Source: Treponema sp. (GTDB taxonomy: Bacteria > Spirochaetota > Spirochaetia > Treponematales > Treponemataceae). Taken from it: a DNA stretch of 8,607 bases. Position numbers and translations under genes: made by a program. The notes under the pieces are model-generated. The model saw only the letters and a list, made by a program, of their open reading frames with translations, was not told the origin of the DNA and ran no database searches. This document shows, in pieces, positions 1 through 6,291 of the stretch. Location: positions 1-8,607 of the forward strand of contig JAGADS010000136.1 of assembly GCA_017613485.1 (NCBI GenBank), written 5' to 3'. Positions within the stretch are counted from its first letter, which is position 1. The number at the start of each line of letters is the position of its first letter.

Positions 1-1415
1 ATGTTACCGTGACTCAAAGATACACAGTTTACCATGCGTCCCATGTAGTCGTTCAGGAAGCCGATGATTTCCGCAGCAGACTCGTTGCCGAACCTGTCCT
101 TGAAGCCGTCGGATATCTTAGTAAATCCACGTATATCGCTGAAGAATATGGTGCAGTCCTTGAGGTGAGGCTCAAAATCGATGGATTTTGTGGCAATGGC
201 CTTGGCAACACCCTGGTTTGTGAATTTTGCAAATGTGTTAAGGAATTCCCTTTCGTCCACAGTTCCCTGATTCAAGATACCGATTTCGTCCTTTCGTTTT
301 TTGTTAAGGGAGTCAATTATTTCTGTGTTGAAGTTACCGCGTGAAATGTCCTCCGCAGCCGCTGTAAGTTTCTTGAGAGGCTTGGCAAGTGCAAAGTGGG
401 CAAAGAAAAGCATAACCGGAATTGCTATGAAGAAAACAAGAAGTGTCAGCATCAGGTTATTGTGCTTTGTGTAGTTTACAGCCTCAAGAACGACTGTCTC
501 CGGTACTGTAGTCAAAACAACAATGTCGCCTATTGAAAGCCTTTCGTATGCCCCGTAATAGTTTTCGACTTTACCGTCTTCCTCCATCGTAAACATCGTC
601 TGGAAACTGGAAGTATTGTTGTCGTTGTTCTGCCTTAGCTGCTGTACAAGAGGATGAGTGGCAAATCCAGCTCCCGCAAGAATAAGCTCTCCATCTGGAT
701 GCAGAAGAAGGTCATTGTAGTTATTGATTATGAAAGTAGTATTGCTTGTTGTAGCACCAGAACCTGAGCCTATAGCCTCTGAAAGAGACTCTATGGAGAA
801 TATGATGATACATGTCTGCTGCGTACCGTTGTCAGTATATGGAAAAAGAAGAGCCATGACAGGAATACTGAAATACGGTGAGGCATTCAATGCAATGGTT
901 TCTCCAAGGCATGAACGCTCAAGCTCTTCTGTATTTGCATTAAGGAAATCATCTACGACAGTGTTCTCAAGCTCATTGATTGCAAAAAAGTGGTTGTTGA
1001 AAAAACGCATGTCAGTGGAAGAAGTCCTTGATATTTCTCCGTTACGGATATTATCAATTGACTGAACTGCAATAAAGGCAACATCTGAGTTACGCTCAAA
1101 GAAGAAGGACTGCGCCTGGCGTGCAAGAGCGGCATTTGTACCGCTACCTGCGGCATTTATAAGATCCAGAAGCTGGAATACGTTTGACCTTATATTGGAG
1201 AATTTTACATCAGCAGATGACGCTGAACGTGTATTTATTGTGCGGTTGTTGTCCTCAGCTGTTATCTTGACGTCAGCTCCAAGGAAATAGCTTGTCATCA
1301 ATGTAACCAGAAGCAATGATGAAATAACCACAACTCCTATAATCAATGACAGTTTTAAGCCTATCGAACGGAGTAAACTCACACTCCTCTGCTTCTTTTT
1401 TTCAGTCTTTTCCAT
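1..1415 (-). CDS. Membrane-bound class III adenylate/guanylate cyclase with extracytoplasmic sensor domain (3' end outside window)
   Basis: This probably makes cAMP (or another cyclic nucleotide) from NTP at the inner face of the membrane in response to an extracytoplasmic signal. The reading frame is open from the ATG at 1415 to the window edge (471 full codons). Residues about 19-45 form a first membrane segment. Residues about 46-318 form a periplasmic region resembling a double CACHE sensor, ending in a VVLTTVPETVVLEA stretch typical of its last strand. Residues about 320-343 form a second membrane segment, and 344-381 a short HAMP-like linker (AKPLKKLTAAAEDIS, then KDEIGILNQ). The cyclase homology domain begins near 419 with TIFFSDIRGFTKISD, where D426 is the expected first metal-binding aspartate. 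The second metal aspartate and the base-specifying residues lie outside the window, so adenylate versus guanylate specificity cannot be decided. The start is the first ATG after an in-frame stop, with an AAAGG close upstream. It is divergent from galE. Confidence 0.9.
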   Translation of the reverse strand, partial: MEKTEKKKQRSVSLLRSIGLKLSLIIGVVVISSLLLVTLMTSYFLGADVKITAEDNNRTINTRSASSADVKFSNIRSNVFQLLDLINAAGSGTNAALARQAQSFFFERNSDVAFIAVQSIDNIRNGEISRTSSTDMRFFNNHFFAINELENTVVDDFLNANTEELERSCLGETIALNASPYFSIPVMALLFPYTDNGTQQTCIIIFSIESLSEAIGSGSGATTSNTTFIINNYNDLLLHPDGELILAGAGFATHPLVQQLRQNNDNNTSSFQTMFTMEEDGKVENYYGAYERLSIGDIVVLTTVPETVVLEAVNYTKHNNLMLTLLVFFIAIPVMLFFAHFALAKPLKKLTAAAEDISRGNFNTEIIDSLNKKRKDEIGILNQGTVDEREFLNTFAKFTNQGVAKAIATKSIDFEPHLKDCTIFFSDIRGFTKISDGFKDRFGNESAAEIIGFLNDYMGRMVNCVSLSHGN

Positions 1416-1499
1416 ACCTTTCTTTTCTCTTTTCAGTTCATTTTAAGACTAGGATAAAATATGAAGCTTATTTTTTTATATAATAAACCCCACTCGTTA

Positions 1500-1529
1500 A
1501 TTATCGGCAAATTATAGAGGAATTTTCAA
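1500..1529 (-). promoter_or_regulatory. Candidate promoter for the cyclase gene
   Basis: Read on the minus strand, TTGAAA (1529-1524) is followed after 18 nt by GATAAT (1505-1500), a plausible housekeeping-sigma promoter. It would give a leader of about 80 nt. A closer -10 match, TATAAT at 1516-1511, lies within the spacer but has no recognisable -35 at the proper distance, so either could be used. The AT-rich setting makes chance matches likely. Confidence 0.35.
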
Positions 1530-1595
1530 ATAAATTCTACCCTAATTTGTAAAAAATCTCCATTTTGGCAAACATTAATAATTCAGATTCCTCTA

Positions 1596-1624
1596 TTGTT
1601 AAAAAACTCCCTTTAGTATATTAT
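1596..1624 (+). promoter_or_regulatory. Candidate promoter for galE and the downstream pallilysin-related gene
   Basis: TTGTTA (1596-1601) and TATTAT (1619-1624) are separated by 17 nt, a good match to the housekeeping-sigma consensus with optimal spacing. Transcription would start near 1631, giving a leader of about 27 nt that contains the CAGGAG ribosome binding site (1645-1650), 7 nt before the galE ATG. No operator-like repeat is evident. Confidence 0.55.
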
Positions 1625-1657
1625 AGTTACAGGGCATTACTGTCCAGGAGGCTATAA

Positions 1658-2635
1658 ATGAAGGTTTTGGTTATAGGTGGTGCGGGATATATAGGAAGCC
1701 ATGTAGTAAAGGAACTTATGGCACGCGGACACAAGGTTACGGTTTTTGACAACCTTTCCAGCGGACTCCTTCAAAATCTTTTTCCTGAAAATGACTTTAT
1801 CGCAGGCTCTATTCTTCACCCGGAGGACTTAGACCTGGCTTTTGAGCGTGGATTTGATGCATTTGTTGATCTTGCGGCATTCAAGGCGGCAGGCGAATCT
1901 ATGATTAAGCCCGAGAAGTATTCTGTAAACAACATAAACGGAACCGTCAACATTCTTAATGCGGCTGTGGCACACAACTGTCTGAACATGGTATTCTCAT
2001 CCAGTGCGGCAGTTTTTGGGGAACCGCAGTATCTGCCTATAGACGAGAACCACCCGAAGAATCCAGAGAACTACTACGGTTTCACAAAGCTCAAGATCGA
2101 GGAATTCATGCAGTGGTACGAGAAGCTCAAGGGTCTTCATTTTGCGGCCCTGAGATATTTCAATGCGGCAGGATATGATCCAGAGGGTGTACTCTACGGA
2201 CTTGAACGTAATCCTGCGAACCTGCTTCCTGTCATAATGGAGGCGGCATGCGGAAAAAGGGAGAAGCTTTGCATCTTTGGAAACGACTACCCCACTCGTG
2301 ACGGAACATGCATACGCGACTACATTCATGTCACAGACCTTGCAACAGCACATGCACTTGCCCTTGAGTATATCACGGAGAAAAAAGAGAGCCTTACACT
2401 TAACCTTGGAACAGGAACAGGCATCACCGTCACCGAGATGCTTGAGGCCGCCAGAAAAATTACTGGCAAAGATATCAAGGCAGAATATGTTGAGCGTCGT
2501 CCAGGTGACCCTGCACAGCTTACGGCAACTTCAGCTCTTGCAAAGGAAAAACTTGGCTGGGAACCGAAATACAGCGATATTGACACGCTTCTGGATTCCA
2601 CATGGAAAGCATATAAAAGGTATTACGGTATTTAA
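1658..2635 (+). CDS. galE: UDP-glucose 4-epimerase (GalE)
   Basis: A cytoplasmic NAD-dependent extended short-chain dehydrogenase/reductase. It interconverts UDP-glucose and UDP-galactose for the Leloir pathway and for supply of galactosyl donors to envelope glycans. The Rossmann NAD-binding motif GGAGYIG is at residues 7-13, with D31 at the end of the second strand for the adenosine ribose. VFSSSAAVFG (112-121) supplies the active-site serine region and YGFTK (140-144) the catalytic Tyr/Lys pair. RYFNAAG (167-173), RDGTCIRDYIHVTDLA (214-229) and RRPGDP (280-285) are the usual GalE substrate-side blocks. The 325 residues are slightly shorter than E. coli GalE (338) but complete. The start is supported by CAGGAG 7 nt upstream. 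The next gene begins 3 nt after the stop, so the two are probably co-transcribed. Related NDP-sugar epimerases share the fold, but the conserved blocks favour GalE itself. Confidence 0.93.
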   Translation: MKVLVIGGAGYIGSHVVKELMARGHKVTVFDNLSSGLLQNLFPENDFIAGSILHPEDLDLAFERGFDAFVDLAAFKAAGESMIKPEKYSVNNINGTVNILNAAVAHNCLNMVFSSSAAVFGEPQYLPIDENHPKNPENYYGFTKLKIEEFMQWYEKLKGLHFAALRYFNAAGYDPEGVLYGLERNPANLLPVIMEAACGKREKLCIFGNDYPTRDGTCIRDYIHVTDLATAHALALEYITEKKESLTLNLGTGTGITVTEMLEAARKITGKDIKAEYVERRPGDPAQLTATSALAKEKLGWEPKYSDIDTLLDSTWKAYKRYYGI

Positions 2636-2638
2636 TCT

Positions 2639-4171
2639 ATGCATAAGAAATTTGTTTTTGCAGTTTTTGTTATTGCCATCGGCATACTGGCTGTGGTTTA
2701 CATCCAATACCGCTATTTCACTGCCCCTGAGGAAAAAGTTACAGCTTCCCGCGTTGTAGTTCCCAAGGTGAATGATGATGAAGAATCTGAGGACGAAGGT
2801 TTTGATGACGGTTCATCCGCTTATCTTGATCCTGAGATGGTTTCCCTTGTTCAATTGAATTCTGACGAAACCCTGCTTGCAACAGTAGACATGGATTTTG
2901 ACGGTGACCTGAACAATGACCAGGTAAATGCCATACGTACCGTAGCCAGCCCATACATAACTTTGATTGTAGGTCTTTTCAACCCGATGAAAGGCGAATA
3001 TGAACGTGTTGCTTCCATTGCGACTCCAATACGGCAGGCAAAGACATTCTCCTATACTGGAATCGACCTTACCGGCGACCACAGGACAGCCCTTGTATAT
3101 CAGGGATTTGTAGATACAGGAAACGAGGTTCTTCAGGCTTTTTTCATCACAAAAACAGATACAGCCGTATCCGTGACACAAATTGCAAACCTGGAGTGTG
3201 ACGGCTCAATCTTCATACAGCAGACAGAACGATCAGACTCATACAACCTTTCCGGTACAGACGGTGAAAGCTTTTCCATCATGATGACCACTTCTGACCC
3301 CGCACATCCCAACTCCACGGATCAGATTCAATCCCGCTATGACTGGAACGCAGAGATTGGACGTTACGAACTAGCAGAGCAGACAAGGGAAGAAGGTGCA
3401 TCTATTTCTGCCTCAGATCTGGCAAAAATTCAGGACGGTTCAAAAGATACATTCGCAAAGTTTTTAAATGGACTTTGGTACAAGACAGACGAGCATACAA
3501 ACGACCTGCATTACATTTTCTTTGACTGGGACAGCAGACAGTTGACTTTCCTTCTTCAAAACCAGGAGGAAGTCTTCGACTGGCAGAATAATATTACACG
3601 CAGAAACGGAATTTACATAACGGCAACAAACCTTGAAATTCAAAACCTGCAGCGACGTATTGACGTATCCCTCCGCAGTTCAGATGAAATCAGGGTCGTA
3701 ATGCATGATGACTTGAGGATTCTTGTTACAGAGGCCCCGGAATGGAACGGTGACTACAAGAAAATGAACGATGCAACCGCATACATTAAATCCCAGGGAT
3801 TAAAGGAGTCTCCATCCAAGCCTTATGTACAGGATCTTGAATCAGGTCCCGCATGGAAAATGCCGGACGGAACAATAGTCACTTTTGCAGACGGGAAATA
3901 CACCGCCATCGGAGACACTGTAAATGACATGGGAAGCTATGTTGCAGTGGATTATGCGGACGAAGCCTATATTCAGTTCAGGGCAGCCACTGAGACACCG
4001 GTTTTCTCAAAAACTTACAGGATAAGCTATGGAGTTACACAGGACGGAAAGACCGACAACTCAGAGATCATCTTACAGCCATATATACTGGGACCGTCAC
4101 AAAGCTTTGGACAGGAAGACCACATCCTTATTTTAGACCGCTATTTTGAATCCCAGAATGAAACGGAATGA
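2639..4171 (+). CDS. Pallilysin-related (Tp0751-family) membrane-anchored protein with FG-GAP-like N-terminal domain
   Basis: This is probably an envelope protein facing the periplasm or outside; its function is unknown. Residues 1-4 are basic, 5-24 form an uncleaved-looking signal anchor without a lipobox cysteine, and 45-59 are a very acidic linker. Residues about 65-250 contain DMDFDGDLNNDQ (84-95), a DxDxDG calcium-loop pattern, and a second GIDLTGD (141-147), suggesting FG-GAP/VCBS-like blades. Residues about 274-376 resemble, from memory, the lipocalin-like core of T. pallidum Tp0751 (pallilysin): GLW-x-T, a FFD block, ITF/LTF, a paired-Arg then hydrophobic strand, and a W-[DN]-G-x-Y ending. 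The Tp0751 HEVIH motif aligns here with SDEIR (348-352), so the zinc protease residues are missing. Residues about 404-505 form another beta-rich unit. There is no strong Shine-Dalgarno: AAAGG lies 18 nt away and the galE stop 3 nt upstream, so translational coupling is likely. Family membership is likely; adhesion or protease activity is not shown. Confidence 0.75.
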   Translation: MHKKFVFAVFVIAIGILAVVYIQYRYFTAPEEKVTASRVVVPKVNDDEESEDEGFDDGSSAYLDPEMVSLVQLNSDETLLATVDMDFDGDLNNDQVNAIRTVASPYITLIVGLFNPMKGEYERVASIATPIRQAKTFSYTGIDLTGDHRTALVYQGFVDTGNEVLQAFFITKTDTAVSVTQIANLECDGSIFIQQTERSDSYNLSGTDGESFSIMMTTSDPAHPNSTDQIQSRYDWNAEIGRYELAEQTREEGASISASDLAKIQDGSKDTFAKFLNGLWYKTDEHTNDLHYIFFDWDSRQLTFLLQNQEEVFDWQNNITRRNGIYITATNLEIQNLQRRIDVSLRSSDEIRVVMHDDLRILVTEAPEWNGDYKKMNDATAYIKSQGLKESPSKPYVQDLESGPAWKMPDGTIVTFADGKYTAIGDTVNDMGSYVAVDYADEAYIQFRAATETPVFSKTYRISYGVTQDGKTDNSEIILQPYILGPSQSFGQEDHILILDRYFESQNETE

Positions 4172-4175
4172 ATGC

Positions 4176-4196
4176 ACCCCGACGAAAAATCGGGGT
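4176..4196. terminator. Hairpin between converging genes, possible bidirectional terminator
   Basis: ACCCCGA (4176-4182) pairs perfectly with TCGGGGT (4190-4196) around a 7-nt loop. The stem is GC-rich, starts 4 nt after the stop of the pallilysin-related gene, and ends 6 nt before the end of argD on the other strand. The position is ideal for ending both transcripts. Neither strand has a proper run of T after the stem, so termination may be weak or may also involve stabilising the 3' end. Confidence 0.5.
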
Positions 4197-4202
4197 ATCC
4201 AT

Positions 4203-5363
4203 CTATTTTGCAAGTACCTGATGAAGAATCTCAAGTCCGGCCTTGATCTCTTTTTTGCTTATGTTAAGCGGTGGCACTATCCTAAGGACATCAGTTCCCG
4301 CAGTTGCAAGCAGAAGACCGGCATCAAGACATGCAATCTCAAGTGCTACAGGATCTCCCTCTACTTGAACTCCAGTCATCAGGCCCAGGCCCCTTACGTC
4401 CTTTACAATCGGCAGGTTCCAGCTTTTTATCGTAGACCTGATGAACTCACCTTTTTCGATTACCTTTGCAAGAAAATCAGGGCTCTTGAGTGTCTTTAGT
4501 ACAACCCTTGCGGCCGCACATGCAAGAGGATTTCCGCCAAATGTTGACTGATGATCTCCTGCCTCAAACACTCCTGCTGCCTTTCCCCTGAAAAGCATGG
4601 CACCCATAGGAACACCACCAGCTATTCCCTTTGCCAAAGTTACGACTTCAGGATTGAACATGAGCTGCTCACTGGCAAGAAGGCTTCCTGTTCTTCCCAT
4701 GCCAGTCTGAACCTCGTCCGCGATTACAATTGCACCAGCCCTCCGAGCCGCATCTGACGCAAGCTGAAGCCACTTTTTATCAAGAAGGTTCACGCCACCC
4801 TCACCCTGGACACATTCAACCATAAAAGCCGCTGTAGTGTCATCAAATGCAGTCTGAATGGCATCCCAGTCATTTGCCTTTATCGTCTTGAATCCCTCGG
4901 GATATGGAGCAAAGCACTCCGGGTGGAACCTTTCCTGTCCTGTCGCCTTGATTGTGGCAAGGGTCCTTCCGTGGAAAGACTGCTCAAGGGTTACGATTGT
5001 CTTTCTTTTTTTGCCGCCGTTAAGCTGACCGTATTTCCTTGCAAGCTTGATTGCAGCCTCGTTTGCCTCTGCCCCGCTGTTGCCGAAATAAACTCCGTCA
5101 AAACCTGTTGCGTTAAGAAGCTCCCTTGCATAGGCATCCCCAGTGTCGCTTAAATAATAATTGCACACATGGATTTCTTTTGAGGCCTGTTTTGCAACCG
5201 CATTGACAAGAGGCTTGTATCCGTGTCCGAGAGAGTTCACCGCAATGCCTGCCAGAAAGTCAATGTATTTTTTTCCGTTGATGTCGGTCAAGGTTGAGCC
5301 TTTTCCGCTTTTTAAAGTCACATCAAATGACCCGTAATTATTTACAACTATCTTGCTACCCAT
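4203..5363 (-). CDS. argD: Acetylornithine aminotransferase (ArgD)
   Basis: A cytoplasmic PLP-dependent class III aminotransferase. It converts N-acetylglutamate 5-semialdehyde plus glutamate to N-acetylornithine and 2-oxoglutarate. SGAEANE (96-102) contacts the PLP phosphate and SFHGRT (129-134) carries the aromatic that stacks on the ring. ECVQGEGG (183-190) and ADEVQTGMGRTG (215-226) hold the conserved Glu and the Asp (D216) that pairs with the pyridine nitrogen. K245 in TLAKGIAGG is the Schiff-base lysine, and STFGGNP (273-279) is the conserved phosphate loop of the partner subunit. The 386 residues match full-length ArgD (about 380-400). The ATG at 5363 has AGGAG 7 nt upstream. It is the last gene of argJ-argB-argD, starting 23 nt after argB. 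Other class III enzymes (ornithine, GABA or succinylornithine aminotransferases) look similar, but the operon makes ArgD by far the best call. Confidence 0.95.
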   Translation of the reverse strand: MGSKIVVNNYGSFDVTLKSGKGSTLTDINGKKYIDFLAGIAVNSLGHGYKPLVNAVAKQASKEIHVCNYYLSDTGDAYARELLNATGFDGVYFGNSGAEANEAAIKLARKYGQLNGGKKRKTIVTLEQSFHGRTLATIKATGQERFHPECFAPYPEGFKTIKANDWDAIQTAFDDTTAAFMVECVQGEGGVNLLDKKWLQLASDAARRAGAIVIADEVQTGMGRTGSLLASEQLMFNPEVVTLAKGIAGGVPMGAMLFRGKAAGVFEAGDHQSTFGGNPLACAAARVVLKTLKSPDFLAKVIEKGEFIRSTIKSWNLPIVKDVRGLGLMTGVQVEGDPVALEIACLDAGLLLATAGTDVLRIVPPLNISKKEIKAGLEILHQVLAK

Positions 5364-5386
5364 AATAATTCTCCTAAAAAAAACAA

Positions 5387-6283
5387 TCAGTAAATCATTG
5401 TGCCGATTCCACGGTCACTGAACATCTCTATTAACAGTGAGTGAGGCACACGTCCGTCAATAATATGCGTACGGGGAACACCGCCTTTACGTGCAAGCAT
5501 ACAGCACTCGATTTTTGGAATCATGCCGCCTGCAATAGTTCCGTTCTCAATCATCGCCGGTATCTCTGACATACGGATACGCTGTAAAAGTGAGCTGGGA
5601 TCATTTATGTCCTTGAGCACACCCGGCACATTCGTAAGCTGAACGAATTTCTCTGCACCAAGCGCAATTGCAATCTTAGCCGCCGCAGTATCTGCATTGA
5701 TGTTGTATTTGCTGTAATCCCCTGCTTCTCCCATGGCAACAGTACTTACCACAGGAATGAAACCCTGCTTTAAAAGCGAATGGATTATCTCCGGGTTAAC
5801 CTCGGTTACATCACCAACAAAGCCCAGGTCCTGACCGTCCTTGTCGATTTTCCTTGCACGCAAAAGGCCCGCGTCAACACCGCTGAGTCCTACTGCTTTT
5901 CCGCCTTTCTGCAGAAGAAGGCCCACGATTTCCTTGTTCAGTTTACCTGTGAGCACCATCTGGACAATCTCCATCACCTCTGCATCCGTGTACCTAAGGC
6001 CGTTTACAAACCTGCTTTCCTTTCCGACACGCTCAAGCATGTTGTTGATCTCAGGACCGCCGCCGTGAACAAGGACAACATTGATTCCGATTGTACTCAG
6101 GAGAACGATATCCTCCATGACATCAGCCTTCAGTTCCTCGTTGAGCATAGCATTGCCGCCGTATTTTACAACGACAACCTTGCCCACCCAGTGTCTGAAA
6201 TATGGAAGTGCCTGAACAAGAACATCAGACCACTTTGAATTATCAAGCCGCGGATCTTCTCCGCTCATATTCTCTTCACTCAT
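5387..6283 (-). CDS. argB: Acetylglutamate kinase (ArgB), likely arginine-inhibited type
   Basis: Phosphorylates N-acetylglutamate with ATP in the cytoplasm, the second step of ornithine synthesis. It is an amino-acid kinase family protein. KYGGNAM (40-46) and HGGGPEI (73-79) are the phosphate and substrate glycine loops, RFVNGLRYTD (91-100) binds acetylglutamate, NINADTAAAKIA (194-205) and GGMIPKIE (252-259) complete the active site. The N-terminal segment DVLVQALPYFRHWVGK (20-35) corresponds to the extra helix that builds arginine-inhibited hexamers, and the ending EMFSDRGIGT (286-295) fits their C-terminal signature. I chose the ATG at 6283 (298 residues) because GAGG lies 6 nt upstream. 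A TTG at 6295 would add four residues and overlap the argJ stop, but has no ribosome binding site. It starts 8 nt after argJ and ends 23 nt before argD. Confidence 0.95.
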   Translation of the reverse strand: MSEENMSGEDPRLDNSKWSDVLVQALPYFRHWVGKVVVVKYGGNAMLNEELKADVMEDIVLLSTIGINVVLVHGGGPEINNMLERVGKESRFVNGLRYTDAEVMEIVQMVLTGKLNKEIVGLLLQKGGKAVGLSGVDAGLLRARKIDKDGQDLGFVGDVTEVNPEIIHSLLKQGFIPVVSTVAMGEAGDYSKYNINADTAAAKIAIALGAEKFVQLTNVPGVLKDINDPSSLLQRIRMSEIPAMIENGTIAGGMIPKIECCMLARKGGVPRTHIIDGRVPHSLLIEMFSDRGIGTMIY

Positions 6284-6291
6284 ATTAAACC

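Larger units (their letters stand above)
1416..1657. promoter_or_regulatory. Divergent intergenic region between the cyclase gene and galE
   Basis: This 242-bp AT-rich stretch separates two divergent genes and must hold both promoters. I see no convincing gene in it. An 18-codon ATG frame at 1461 is preceded by AGGA but has no other support. Candidate promoters for both directions are listed separately. No clear long inverted repeat or riboswitch-like fold was found by eye. Confidence 0.7.

Noticed and set aside
9..344. 111-codon plus-strand frame at the left edge
   Set aside because: It lies antisense to the HAMP/cyclase region of the minus-strand cyclase, which has clear family motifs; the plus-strand product shows no recognisable features or ribosome binding site.
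724..1065. 113-codon plus-strand frame
   Set aside because: Antisense shadow of the cyclase sensor domain, of low-complexity composition and without a start signal.
1461..1517. 18-codon frame with AGGA 7 nt upstream in the cyclase/galE gap
   Set aside because: Very short, in AT-rich DNA, with no promoter clearly assigned to it and no recognisable peptide; the ribosome-site match is easily chance.
1441..1657. Possible riboswitch or small RNA in the divergent gap
   Set aside because: The likely leaders are short or AT-rich, and no stable multi-helix pattern or known motif could be seen.
2277..2759. 160-codon plus-strand frame crossing the galE/pallilysin-related junction
   Set aside because: It overlaps two real genes in another frame, and its product has no domain pattern.
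5780..6238. 152-codon plus-strand frame
   Set aside because: Antisense to argB, whose motifs are unmistakable; long antisense frames are expected with this codon usage.
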